Origin: Harmothoe impar
Taxonomy: Eukaryota; Annelida; Polychaeta; Phyllodocida; Polynoidae
Assembly: GCA_947462335.1 (NCBI GenBank)
Contig: OX381706.1
Span: forward strand, 18,018,784-18,082,783
Reading direction: 5' to 3'
DNA: 64,000 bases
The number at the start of each line of letters is the position of its first letter. Positions within the stretch are counted from its first letter, which is position 1. The notes below the pieces were generated by a model. It saw only the letters and a program-made list of their open reading frames with translations, was not told the DNA's origin and ran no database searches. Both the position numbers and the translations under genes were made by a program. Positions 1-11,057 of the stretch are shown here, one piece after another.

Positions 1-1373
1 GGCCCTGATAGTGTATCTACTGCCTGAAAATATGATTTTGGACTACTGCTAGATGCATTATAACAATTAGGGATTTCAAGAGTAATAGACACTATGGATA
101 TTAATAATGATGGGAACATTTGGAAGGGATGGGAGGGGTATTGAAGGAGGGTACAGGAGATGCTGCATAATCTGGATCAGGTGGATTGGAGTGGGCACCC
201 TTGAAATAAGGTGAAGGATGAGGTATATTGGTAGCTGTGTGGGACAACCTGGAGGACAGATTTGATACCACATGGGTTGGATGGGTCAGTATGGAAAAGG
301 TCCTGTAGTCCTCGCAAGGGTTCACTATTATTCCACCAGGTTTCCAACCTCTTGCAAAATTCCCCAACCCCTAATCTAGAGTCCGAGATCCCTTATTCAA
401 GGTCCTTCATCCTGACTCTTATGTTCCCTGTCCCTCATCCACAGTCCCCATCATTCTTCCAGTGTCCCACATTTATCCTCCACAATCTCCCATTACTGCC
501 AATGTATTTTGGCCATCCTGTGGGGTCAGCAATCTCTGCAAACATGTATGAATGATACATGCATTGATTTCTTTTCTTGCGCTACATATAACAGCTAGGT
601 ATAGTATGGAATATAGACAGTCATATAGTCTACGACTACCTTAGCTAACCAAATCACATATTCCTAGAATCCTCTGCAACAATGTAGCATAAATTTACAA
701 TGGACACAGTGATAGATAATAACAATGTTGTTTCCTTTGCACATGTGCTGCCAAATATAGGCATTGTCCTTCAAAGTAGGTAACAAGAATGTCAGTGCAA
801 TAAGACTGAGCCTTCATTCATGGGCATCAACAATTGATTGTTGCTAAGCAAGTTTTGCCAACAATGAAGAAATGTCACAATATGAAAAATGCACTGGGCA
901 AAGTATTGACATAACTGCTTGGATTGGATGGAATTATAGCTGCAGTAATTGCCTGCAAGAATACATGCTTAAAATGCTTCGTTATCAACCAACTGTTGCT
1001 AGGCAACAATAATTTGCTAAACTATGATAATGTGTATTGCAGTGCAAAAGGGATTTCAAGAAACAATTAAGTGTGACCCTTTATGTATCAAGAATATAGT
1101 AATTGAGAGCCACTCAATGCTATTCAAGAATGACAAAAGGCAAAACAAGAAATGCCTTACTTAAAAGGACTTAGCCTAAAATGGATAGGTTATGGTGAGT
1201 TAGTCAGTACTCGCCAACCTGACAATATTAACTAACCTAGGTTGGTTATATAGGAAGCCAGAAATGACTAACTTGATTAGGCACTGAAATGATTAAGAGC
1301 TTGGTCTTATAGGGAGGCAAACAAAGTCAGTGTGTCTGTCTGCATGCATCTTTGCCTACACGGAACCTCTGTA
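1..1373. other. Noncoding stretch, no gene seen
   Basis: AT-rich sequence without a recognisable domain in any frame. The short open frames near the left edge are proline/serine-rich with no motif and no splice context. I see no tandem array or clear terminal inverted repeat here. Confidence 0.5.
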
Positions 1374-1374
1374 T

Positions 1375-1874
1375 AGGTCAAATCCCACAATGCGAAAAAT
1401 GGGCCAGAAAGTGTTGATTATTGATATAAAAACAAGGGGCAACTGTTGCCAATATTGTAAATCGCAACACTTGTCCCATGATCTTATGCCTCTCCAAATC
1501 CCACTGTGGTCAATAATAAGCAAGCAAGTGTTGCCTACAGGACTGGTTAATGGATCTAGTTGAGGGGAGTTACTTCATGGTATGATTTGTCTTCATTATT
1601 CCCTCTCAACTAGCTTAAAGATATTTGGAGTGTCCCCCCTGTATATACCAAATCATTGGCATATTCTAATAAGCAACATTATTTGAACATTATCAGAGCA
1701 ATATATCTAAATGTTTTGATATCTTATTTATCATAATCATAAGACTTAGACAGGGGTTATTACCAAGATTGGGGTTGTTTTAGCCAATATAACCAACCAA
1801 TATTGGCTAAGTGATCAGGATTTCACAATAAACTACATTTTTCAGCCCTCATTCGCGTTGTGGGATTTGACCTT
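1375..1874. mobile_element. ~500-bp MITE, family A, copy 1
   Basis: The element starts with AGGTCAAATCCCACAATGCG and ends with the inverted form CGCGTTGTGGGATTTGACCT, giving TIRs of about 20 bp. The same ~500-bp sequence recurs in the opposite orientation at 55076-55577 and, deleted or diverged, at 53178-53413, 55643-56641, 56715-57100 and 60842-61330. No transposase is encoded, so it is a non-autonomous TIR element. Superfamily is not assigned because no clean target-site duplication is visible. Confidence 0.8.
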
Positions 1875-1909
1875 ATGGAAATGATGCCTGCCGTCCACAT
1901 GCTCTAGAT

Positions 1910-2262
1910 GGGCGAATTAGCCATATGGCTGTGTCTCATGACATTGTAACAATTGAAACGTCTTTGACCGGGTGTAGTCTTTGACCAGGTGTTGTCTTTA
2001 ACCGGTGTAGTCTTTGACCAGCAAATTTTAAAACAGCAGAAATGGGAGCTATGCACACAGAAATGCCAGGAAAATGTTAATGGATATGTTAACACTATAT
2101 CTTACAACTTTCCCTGCATTTCTGTGTACTTAGCCCATTTCAGCCATTTTGAAGTTTGTGGTCAAAGACTACACCTGGTCAAAGACTACACCCGGTCAAA
2201 GACGTTTCAATTGTTACAATCTCATCTGCTCATGAGACGCAGCCAGATATGGCTATTTCCCA
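1910..2262. mobile_element. Foldback element with GGCTGTGTCTCATG ends, copy 1
   Basis: The left arm (about 1910-2020) and right arm (about 2157-2262) are inverted copies. The outer ends read GGCTGTGTCTCATG and CATGAGACGCAGCC. Each arm then carries two to three direct repeats of a GGTCAAAGACTACACC-type unit, inverted between arms. A second element with the same termini but a different internal unit (GGTCATAGACGGCACC) is at 34474-34744. No coding capacity. Confidence 0.75.
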
Positions 2263-2612
2263 TTATAAATTTGACCCTGACATAATATATCAATTCAATT
2301 CAATCAGGTAGGTTATTATTCTGCAATATGAAAAAATACCAAAGTATCTCCCGGTATAAATAAATACCACTAATTTCAATACATTGAATTACGCGAGCAT
2401 AATATATAAAAGCAAATAACATTATTTACCCTTATATACAGCGATAAAGGTTAGATAATGTACCTCTCGGCCTCCGGATTATCTTATTAAGGTCCCTGGG
2501 TCCATGCCTAGGGCCCTGGTACGGACCTCTTTCCCTGGAACTGCTCTTACACAATGGCATTCATTGCAATAACGAATAGCTGATGAAATAGGCCCCGGGT
2601 GACCTTCAGACT

Positions 2613-2822
2613 AAGGCCAAAAGAAAGGTTTGTTTCAGGTAACATGGATAGAAACTGTAGGGTCGGTAGGTCGGATTTTTTTTTTTAACTTTTTTTCTTT
2701 AACATGAAAGTACTAGCCGGCCTCTCCGAAGACCCTAAAATTGACAGAAAAGGGTAAAAATGCAGAAATGTCTTCAAAATTGCATTAAAAAAGTGACTTG
2801 AAACAAACTTTTTTTTGCCTAA
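2613..2822. mobile_element. TIR element, AAGGCCAAAA/GTTTCAGGT family, copy a
   Basis: The left end reads AAGGCCAAAAGAAAGGTTTG then TTTCAGGTAACATGG. The right end carries the inverted form (TTGAAACAAAC followed by a T tract and TTGCCT). Related copies are at 3233-3474, 12931-13200, 23956-24260, 48586-48809 and 53606-54140. Non-coding, non-autonomous repeat. Confidence 0.7.
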
Positions 2823-3232
2823 CTAGGGTATGACTGCCCGGTAGGTGTGGTATCTGGCCCCGTGATGCCACTCATACCGGTATGCCATTTACAATCTACT
2901 GCGACCTTAAGCTTGTAATATATATAGATTTTAGGCAGATAGAGCTCTAGGCCAATGTCATGGTGTAAAGGATATAGGTAGATTCACCTGAAGTCGGACA
3001 CATACCTTGGGACGGACACTTGATTTTCTGGTCATCTAAGCATGTTCAGCTTGTTATTTGTGGATAAAGGTAAAGTGTTATTCTTTCCAAAAGACTAACA
3101 CTAGAAGTCGCAGTGTACATAAATAATCTCGAATCTCACTGTCTGTCTAAGGATATGTGTCCGACTCATGGTGAATCTACCCTAACTAGTGGATTATAGC
3201 CATGGCCTTGGCACGTCATGCACAATCTCTCT

Positions 3233-3474
3233 TAGGCCAAAAAAAAGGTTTGTTTCAGGTCACCCGACCGACCCTATCAAAACAGGGCCGACCCTACGTT
3301 TTTTATGTCATTTTGAAGAAAGTTTCGCATTTTTACCCTTTTTTGATCGATTTTAGGGTATTCAGAAAAATTGAATAGTACATTCATGTTAAAAAAAAAA
3401 GATAATAATAAAATGACCTACCGACCCTACATTTTTCTCCCATGTTACCTGAAACAATCGTTTTTTTGGCCTTA
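3233..3474. mobile_element. TIR element, AAGGCCAAAA/GTTTCAGGT family, copy b
   Basis: Begins TAGGCCAAAAAAAAGGTTTG and ends with CATGTTACCTGAAAC followed by a T tract and GGCCTTA, the inverse of the left end. The inner arms share the words 'gaccctac' and 'cctatcaaaacagggcc' with other copies. Confidence 0.75.
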
Positions 3475-3589
3475 TCCCTCTCTTCACTATCGCGTTCTGA
3501 GAATCCACTGCATTCAAGGTTTAACCAATGTAATTAGGTAGTCAACAGGGGAGCTGAGGGTCAGATTGAAGGCACGAAGGCCGTGATCA

Positions 3590-4300
3590 TTGACAGTTCC
3601 TACTGTTAATAACAAAATATAATTCCTGAACTGTCAATACCAGCACAGAATTATTCTCTTATTGACATTTTGAACTGTCGATAAGAGAAAATGATTCACT
3701 TATTGCCAATTCTAAAAATTGAACTATTATGATATTATGAAGGCTCAAACCGCTATTAATATACATATATAGTCGGGTATAACACATACTTGAAAAACGT
3801 GACTTGTTCGCTGAATTTCCGCCAATAAAAATCTTTACAACAACAACATCTCATTTATTGTATGTGATTATCATCCATTACAATGCAGGTGTAGACTTGT
3901 AGGCTAGTACCTACTGTCACCACTGGTGGCGCTCCACTACTGTTTGTGTATATAAGGAGCCCACACTGCAGGCACTGACCACTCTGGGTCAGGCTGCAGC
4001 AGTAGTAACATCTACACTGTTTGCATGCATGAATAAACCCAACTTACACACCTATTGCTACTACCTTTGTCACTTAGCTCATGGTTATTATTGGTGCAGA
4101 TCTCTATTATATAAATGCTAATAGACGATGGCCCGATATGACATATCGGTAGAGATTAAGCGCAGACTGTCAATAAGGGAAACTTATATCCTATTGACAG
4201 TTCAAACTGTCAATAGTGGTATATCTTACTGTCATTGAAGTTCTTCACCAAACTGACAATTATGGGAACTTTCTCTATTGTGACAGCTCCTAACCATAAT
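3590..4300. repeat. Scattered ACTGTCAATA palindrome repeats
   Basis: The palindromic word ATTGACAGTT..AACTGTCAAT recurs at about 3628, 3672, 4166, 4195 and 4207, alone or as inverted pairs. The same words recur at 48060-48200 next to a similar 'gattttgactc' minisatellite, so both places appear to carry one composite repeat family. Confidence 0.5.
3890..4080 (+). mobile_element. Possible solo LTR (short)
   Basis: An LTR-like order of signals is visible: a TG start at 3890, a TATA box (TATAAGGAG) at 3951, and an AATAAA polyadenylation signal at 4032-4037 about 80 bp downstream, as in LTR retrotransposons with a short R region. No second copy or target duplication is visible here and the right end is uncertain. 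It could also be part of the surrounding repeat. Confidence 0.3.
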
Positions 4301-4329
4301 ATAATATAATATATATAACGGTCATAACA

Positions 4330-4600
4330 TTGAAAACCTTTTCAATCCAAATTTGATTTTGACCTTCTATGACTCGAAAAACGATTTTGACTCAAAAAAA
4401 CGATTTTGACTAAAAAAACAAACAATTTGTTCCTAAAACAGTTTTGACTCATAAACCGATCAGATTTCCGCCCTTTTGTTGCATAGTAACACGCGGGCTG
4501 TTTCGTTAAAAACAGGTGATATACCCTGCCCCCCCCCCCCCCACCCACCCAATTCTTTTAGGGGTTGAAATTATTTTACCTCCGCCCTGTCAAGTGTTCG
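4330..4600. repeat. CGATTTTGACTC minisatellite plus C-run
   Basis: Three to four imperfect units of a ~20-bp word built on CGATTTTGACTCAAAAA lie at 4355-4455, followed by a C homopolymer of about 14 bases near 4530. A matching composite (ATTTTTGACTCAAATGTC units plus C-rich block and ACTGTCAATA words) is at 47637-48205, partly inverted. Confidence 0.5.
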
Positions 4601-5310
4601 AAAAATAAGGTAGCAATAAAATACACACAAAAACACGTTTTTATTTTCATTGGCCCAGTGCCGCTATCAAGATGCAGTTAGAAGTACATACCGTAATTAC
4701 ATGTTTACAATAAAACGTGTTAAGTCAGAGGAATATACAGTTACTCCATCTTCAAGTTCAAAACAAGGATAATATACATATGAGCCATTTAGAACCTGTA
4801 GTAGCTGTCAGAAATGTGAAATGTGAAAATATGTATACCTACTTATTGACCTACAAACATGTACCTATAGTTTAGGTGGAAATGTAAGTCAGTTGGAAGG
4901 GGCATGAACTAGTTACGGCAGATTGCCTTCGTTACTAGAGAGAACTGTTGCTGCAGATAACGTTTTTTATACACCTCACGGTTGGGCGGTCTGCCTCTAT
5001 GTGTAGTTGAAGCACATTCGTTATTAGTACAGCTTATGGTTGTGCACAATGGTCTCATTTGGGCAAGTGTCTAGGTGCACTTGGGTCAACTCAAATCATT
5101 ATATTATTAGTAGTAATGTAAAATTAGCTAACCTATTTACTATGTAATATGTTAAGGACGTATATAATATATATATATAAGGGCTGCGTACTTGGCCATG
5201 TTCCAATATAGCCATCTATAGATTATATAACACATACATTTGGTCTTCCTAGAATAGTCAATACAAAGGTCAAATCCTCAGACGAGTTCATGAGCCAATA
5301 TTAGGCGCGC
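4601..5310. other. Noncoding stretch, nothing recognised
   Basis: AT-rich sequence with no domain-like open frame and no repeat I could match within the window. A short TA-rich patch sits at 5161-5180. Confidence 0.4.
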
Positions 5311-5794
5311 GCCTACACTGATAATAAAACCTATAGTCAGTACTGACTATACCACCATATTTTGACCCCCATAGTCAGATGATTATACATGTTAGTCACA
5401 TATTAGTCATAAAGATAGTCGGTAGTGACTATATGTGGATCACACAAATTGATGATGTCATAGGAATGTGTGCACAGGAAACAGTTAGGATTCAAAATTG
5501 AATGCTCTACTGACTTCAGGTAGGCACATCTTATTCTATCTAAACCACTCCTTTACACATTTCCCTGTGCGTTAGCTCTTGTGTTAGTGTTGAGTATGTT
5601 TAGTTAAGGCATCATAGAACACATGCTTTCTCAATTTTGATTGAAGTATCATGTGGTTTTGTTCAAATTCTGATCATGTAACTGTGGATCTCTAGGCTTC
5701 CATTATAGAATATACAGAAGTTGCCTGTGTTAAGGGTTATAGTGTGCCAGGCATATGGCCCATGCTCATCTACTTCATGCAATGATGCTAGGGC

Positions 5795-6605
5795 AGGTAC
5801 CCCGGACATCTACCCCCAGACATCTACCCCTGGACATCTACCACCTGAGAATCTACCCCCTAGGACAGGGGATGGGGATGGACGTCCTGGGGGTAGAAGT
5901 CATAAGGGGGTAAAAGTCCAGGGGATGGATGTCCAAGGGGTAGATGTCCTAAGCATGGTAAACATTACCACAACATTAACTCCCGGACTTCTAGCCCTGG
6001 AAATCTACCCCCTAGGACTTCTCCCCCCTAGGACTTTAATCCCCTTGGACATCTACCCCCTTTACCCTCTAGGATTTCTACCCCTGGGGACATCAACCCC
6101 CTCCAAATGTCCATAATAAATCATATCATGTGGAGGAGGTAGATTTCTGCAGGGACATCCAACATCTATCCCTGGACATCTACCCCCTGGGAATCTACCA
6201 CCTAGGGTATCTACCCCCAGGACCCCCCTTCGGCACCTATTCGGCACCTATCCCCTTAAAACTTCTACCCCCTAGGATATCCATCCCATTGGACATCTAC
6301 CCCCTTTACCCCCTAGGAGTTCTACCCCTGAGGACATCAACCCCATTCACATGCCCATATGGTTGAGCCATATCATGTGGAGGGAGAAGATTTCTCAAGT
6401 GACATTGGACATCTACCGCTTAACATCTACCCCCTAAAAATCTACCCCTAGGACTTTTACCCCCTTAGGACTCTACCCCTAGGACTTCCACCCACTTGGA
6501 CACCTACCCCAGGACATCTACCCCATAGACATTTAGCCCCTGGGACATCTACCCCTAGGACATCTACCCCTCCCAGACTTGTACCCCTGGAGAAATCTAC
6601 CCCTT
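5795..6605. repeat. Minisatellite, left arm of FB1
   Basis: Dozens of imperfect units alternate (T/G)GGACATCTACCCC(C) and TAGGACTTCTACCCC(C). A longer ~190-bp period is also visible: two blocks end in a similar CATATCATGTGGAGG segment (6122-6136 and 6371-6385). Open frames through it are repeat artefacts. Confidence 0.85.
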
Positions 6606-6609
6606 CCAC

Positions 6610-7190
6610 ATATGATGGGTCATAAGGGGGTTAAACTCCAGGGGGTACATGTCCAGGGGGTACATGTCCTGGGGGTACATGTCCTGGGTACATGTACCTA
6701 GGGGGTAGGTGTCCAAGGGATGGATGTCCTATAGGGTAGAGTCTTAAGGAGCCAAAGTCCAGGGGAAAAAAGGGGTAGATGTCAAGGGGTAGATGTCTGA
6801 TGTCCCTGGAAAAATCTACCCCTCTACATGATATGACTAAGAGAGTAAAGGGGTAGATGTCTGATGTCCCTGGAGAAATCTACACCCTCCACATGATATG
6901 ACTAAGAGAGTAAAGGGGTAGATGTCCCAGGGGTAGATGTCCCAGGGGGTAGATGTCCAGGGGGTAGATGTCTGGGGGTAGATTTCAAGGCAGGGGATAT
7001 CCAAAGAGGGTAGAAGTCCTAGGGGTAAAATTCCAAGGGGTAGATGTCCATAGGGGTAAAAGTCCTAGGGGGTAGATGTCCTAGGTATGGGTAGTTGGCC
7101 TGGGGTAGATGTCCTAGGGGGTAGTTAGTAGGCCCTAGGGTAGATGTCTTGGGGGTAGATGCCAGTGGGGTACTTGTCCTGACTTATTGT
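6610..7190. repeat. Minisatellite, right arm of FB1 (inverted)
   Basis: Units of GGGGGTAGATGTCC(T/A) type in tandem, the reverse complement of the left-arm unit. A ~70-bp sub-block ending in CATGATATGACTAAGAGAG is duplicated around 6820-6910. Confidence 0.85.
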
Positions 7191-7699
7191 CCTGATGGAC
7201 TATATCTATTAGTTAGAGTGACTACTTTAGAGCATGAAAGCATTAAATTCATAGTCACTTGACTATATATCCCAAATCAGCTCTTTTAATGCATGACTAT
7301 AGGTTGACTATATGACTAACTTACTATAGACATAGGTGACTAACTTGGTATAGTCGTTTTTGCTACATTCACATGACTATAGAAATGTAGTCAGTAGTGA
7401 CTAACATTTCCAGGGCCATTATTATCAGTGTAGGCGTACCTGCAACGGTGGAGGTATGCCAACTAGCGTGCGCAGCTCCCCAAGAGCGCACACCTCCCTG
7501 GCCTTATGAACCCTCTTCTGTAGTAGTAGTCCTATCCAACAATGGATGAATGGGTTTATTTCATGCTACCCGTCCTTAACCCTACTTACAGTCCAAGATT
7601 CACCCCACACACTTTCATAACGTAAGGCCACTCCAAAACATATACTTGTTTCTAATCACCAAGGTATCAGCCTCGGCCAGCGTCTATCCTACTCAGCAG

Positions 7700-8010
7700 A
7701 GGAGAGGGGAGCGTACTCTCGTTCCCAAATCCTTCCGAAGGAAGGCTCTGGGGACAACCAAATGACCTTGAACTTTGGATTTTGCTGGGTCTGGGCAATC
7801 CCTGCTGGTAGGCTGGAACCAGCGAACAGGAACAGGAAATGGAACCAGAATGTATGATGGTAGTTTTAGGTAGATTTACCATCAGCCTTTCTGGTTCCAT
7901 TTCCTACCAGCTACCAGCAGGGGTTGCCCAGACCCAGCAAAATCCCAACATTTGGCAGTTACCAGAGCCTTCCTTCGGAAGGATTTGGGAACGAGAGTAA
8001 GGGGACCGGA
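7700..8010. mobile_element. Foldback hairpin element
   Basis: The left arm (about 7708-7860) and right arm (about 7880-8005) are inverted copies. The outer ends carry CTCGTTCCCAAATCCTTCCG and its inverse, and the inner part includes TTTTGCTGGGTCTGGGCAA and its inverse. The spacer is short (~20 bp), so the transcript would be a near-continuous hairpin. Open frames on both strands are consequences of the palindrome. Confidence 0.75.
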
Positions 8011-8959
8011 GACGTGTTGGTATGGAGTCCGAGACTGCCGAGCCATGACAAATATAACGAGGGCGCTTTTTTTTCTTGCTTTTTTTTTGTGATCAAATGG
8101 GTGACCAAACAGCAATCCTCGGCAAACTATATTCATATTTCAGCATTCAAGAAATTAGGGACCAGCAAACATTGTAAATATGCATATTTCCTCTAGCTCC
8201 TTGCATCTACAACAATGTAAGATTTAATTTGATCCCAAATGAGCCCAAATATTCCCATTTTAAATCATGCTTATCACTGAAAATTGCAAATTATTTTTTG
8301 TCAAAACACGATTTTGGGGATGCACGTGGTGATGAGAAACAAGTATACTAGTATTATTTGGAGTGGCCTATGTTTAAAGCAATTTGTCACTGTTTTTCTC
8401 TGCTTCAAAAAGGCGTCTATGCTGACTAGAAAATATTTGAATAAATCCAAACTGTTTTTATTTATGAATCACATATTTTTTGTTGCAAAATGTATCTGTT
8501 GATCATATGTACAGATGGCCAAGGTTTTGAATGCAAAATGCTGGCCGATATTTTGTCTGTCTTGCAATATGGAGAGAAAATATAATTATTTTGATTTTGT
8601 TTCTCCCCCTATATCAGTCATGGCTTTGGTTTCACCTATGACTACTCATTTTTGTGGATTGATTATGTTGCACATTATCTCCTCTACAGATCTGAGAAGT
8701 TAGGTTGATAAATTGTGGGTCAATCTTTCAAAAACTTGAATAAATACCATAAGGGCTTACCCATATGCCGTCATAGTTAAGGGTGTCCTATCTTCAAATG
8801 TCAATATATCAAAATCTAGCACTTTGAGCAAACTGATATAACCGCAAGTGATTGAGAGATATTATTGGTAGATCAGTATTGTCCGAACCCTGGTCTATAC
8901 CTTTAAACTGGAGTCTGGGGAGCTGTGGTTTTATCAATGGGAGTTGGCACATACTGACC
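8011..8959. other. Noncoding stretch, nothing recognised
   Basis: AT-rich unique-looking sequence. Short open frames at 8284-8703 encode no recognisable motif and have no codon-usage support. No TIRs found. Confidence 0.4.
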
Positions 8960-9159
8960 CTGTCAGGCCCTTATCCCACAAAACGGCCCTTATCCCCCAA
9001 AAGACTTTCGTTTTGGGACATAAGGGCTGACATCAGGCCCTTATCCCACAAAGGTGGCCTTAAAGCACAAAAGCCCTTATCCCACATAAGAAATGCCCTT
9101 ATCCCACAAAAGCCCTTATCCCCCAAAACCCATATAATGGTGTCATATCCCTACCAGCC

Positions 9160-10066
9160 CTTATCTCCCAAAACGTATATATACATATATATACATATAT
9201 GCTCAGTACCAACTTATCTCCCAAAACCTTATATACAGCTCTCATCCATCAACCAGTTCTACTTGCCCTTATCCCCCGAAACCCATATATAATGGTGTCA
9301 TATCCCTACCTGCCCTTATCTCCCAAAACGTATATATATATATATATACATATATGCTCAGTACCAACTTATCTCCCAAAACCTTTATATACAGCTCTTA
9401 TCCATCAACCAGTTCTACTTGCCCTTATCCCCCGAAACCCATATATAATGGTGTCATATCCCTACCTGCCCTTATCTCCCAAAACGTATATATATATATA
9501 TATATACATATATGCTCAGTACCAACTTATCTCCCAAAACCTTTATATACAGCTCTTATCCATCAACCAGTTCTACTTGCCCTTATCCCCCGAAACCCAT
9601 ATATAATGGGGTCATATCCCTACCTGCTCTTATCTCCCAAAACGTATATAATTATATGCTCAGTACCAACTTATCTCCCAAAACCTTTATATACCGCTCT
9701 CATCCATCAACCGGTTCTACTTGCCCTTATCCCCCGAAACCTATATACTGTTGTCATATCCCTACCAGCCCTTATCCACCAAAACCCATATAATAGTGTC
9801 ATATCCCGACCTGCCCTTATCCCCCAAAACCCATATAATGGTGTCATATCCCTACCTGCCCTTATCCCCCAAAACTCATATAATGGTGTCATATTCCTAC
9901 CAGCCCTTATCTCCCAAAACATATATATATACATATATGCTCAGTACCAATTTATCTCCGAAAACCTTTATATACAGCTCTCATCCATCAACCGGTTCTA
10001 CTTGCCCTTATCCCCCAAAACCCATATACTGTTGTTATAACCCTACCAGCCCTTATCTCTCAAAAC

Positions 10067-10119
<53 letters not shown>

Positions 10120-10150
10120 TGCTCAGTACCAACTTATCTCCCAAAACCTT
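9160..10150. repeat. ~156-bp tandem array in FB2 left arm
   Basis: The word GCTCAGTACCAA recurs at about 9201, 9356, 9514, 9658, 9939 and 10121, giving steps of about 155, 158, 144, 281 and 182 bp. Each unit contains CCCTTATCCCCC-type boxes, CTCATCCATCAACC and a variable (TA)n tract. Long open frames on either strand here are artefacts of the low-complexity repeat. Confidence 0.85.
10067..10120. repeat. (TA)n microsatellite
   Basis: About 25 uninterrupted TA dinucleotides at the junction between the two arms of FB2. Each upstream unit of the array carries a shorter version of the same tract. Confidence 0.95.
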
Positions 10151-10350
10151 TATATACCGCTCTGTGCCCACTGGGAAGGACAGGTTGATGGGTGAGACCA
10201 GTATATAGGTTTTGGGAGATAAGGGCAACTTATAATTAAACTTGATGCTCATTTTAAGAACAGGTTAGTGGGTGAGACCAGTATATAGGTTTTGGGACAT
10301 AAGGGCTACATGAACTTGAGAACAGATTGACAGATGAGACCAGTATGATA

Positions 10351-10530
10351 CAGTCAACTCCCTCTAATGTGGCCACCCTTGGGACTATGAAAATGTGGCC
10401 GCTTTGGTGGGGTGGCTGCATTGGAGGGGGTCATTTTCTGTACATTGTAGTATGTCTGGGACTATGAAAAGTGTCAGCATTAGAGGGATTGTCTGCACTG
10501 GAGGGGTGGCCGCTAAGAGGGAGTTGACTG
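10351..10530. mobile_element. 180-bp pogo/Tigger-type MITE nested in FB2
   Basis: TIR CAGTCAACTCCCTCTAATG at the left is matched by AGAGGGAGTTGACTG at the right, and both ends are flanked by TA (10349-10350, 10531-10532). CAGTC-type TIRs with TA duplication are typical of the pogo/Tigger branch of Tc1/mariner, which is the basis of the assignment. It interrupts the FB2 right arm, so it is younger than FB2. Confidence 0.75.
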
Positions 10531-11057
10531 TATAACATAAACTTACAACGTAAACATGGTGCTCATTTTAAGGACAGGTTGATGGGTGAGACCAGTATAT
10601 AGGTTTTGGGACATAAGGGCTGCTTGAACTATAAAACAGGTTGACATATGAGACCAGTATATAACTTTTTTGGGAGATAATGGCAACTTAAACTTGATGC
10701 TGATTTTAAGGACAGGTTGATGGGTGAGACCAGTATATATAGGTTTTGGGACATAAGGGCTACTTGAACCTGAGCACAGGTTGACAGATGAGACCAGCAT
10801 ATAAAGGTTTTGGGAGATAGGGGCAAGTTGGTATTCGAGGATGTTATGGGAGATAAGGGCAGGTAGGGATACGACACCAGTATATGGGTTTTGGGGGATA
10901 AGGGCTTTTGTGGGATAAGGGCATTTCTTATGTGGGATAAGGGCTTTTGTGCTTTAAGGCCACTTTTGTGGGATAAGGGCCTGATGTCAGCCCTTATGTC
11001 CCAAAACGATAGTCTTTTGGGGGATAAGGGCCGTTTTGTGGGATAAGGGCCTGACAG

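Larger units (their letters stand above)
5311..7435. mobile_element. Large foldback element FB1 with inverted minisatellite arms
   Basis: A 17-bp perfect TIR (GCCTACACTGATAATAA at 5311-5327, inverted at 7419-7435) bounds about 2.1 kb. Just inside each end are TAGTCAGT(A/C)..TGACTA words (5333-5460 and 7190-7403). The interior is a minisatellite of ~13-16-bp units: on the left (about 5795-6605) it reads GGACATCTACCCCC-like, and on the right (about 6610-7190) the same unit is inverted (GGGGGTAGATGTCC). The whole can fold into one long hairpin. No transposase. Foldback elements with repeat-built arms are known (Drosophila FB, sea urchin TU); assignment to a family is inference. Confidence 0.8.
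8960..11057. mobile_element. Large foldback element FB2 with inverted minisatellite arms
   Basis: The left end CTGTCAGGCCCTTATCC (8960-8976) is inverted exactly at the right end (11041-11057). Beyond the ends, ACC flanks both sides (8957-8959, 11058-11060), a possible 3-bp target duplication. Both outer arms (about 8960-9150 and 10880-11057) are long near-perfect inverted copies built from GGCCCTTATCCCACAAAA-like words. Inside, the left arm expands into a ~156-bp tandem array and the right arm has its inverted, shorter counterpart (10199-10880). A separate small MITE has inserted in the right arm (10351-10530). No transposase. Confidence 0.85.

Noticed and set aside
5721..6366. Forward proline-rich frames of 78-131 codons
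   Set aside because: They are translations of the CTACCCCC minisatellite; the reverse frame is its shadow.
9199..10188. Long forward open frames (up to 228 codons) and reverse ones
   Set aside because: They lie entirely in the FB2 minisatellite; all frames are open because of the repeat and the proteins are low-complexity Tyr/Ile/Pro strings.
8960..11057. Foldback elements as assembly inversions
   Set aside because: Arms differ in unit number and substitutions, and a MITE is present in only one arm, so they are not simple mirrored artefacts, although long reads would settle arm length.
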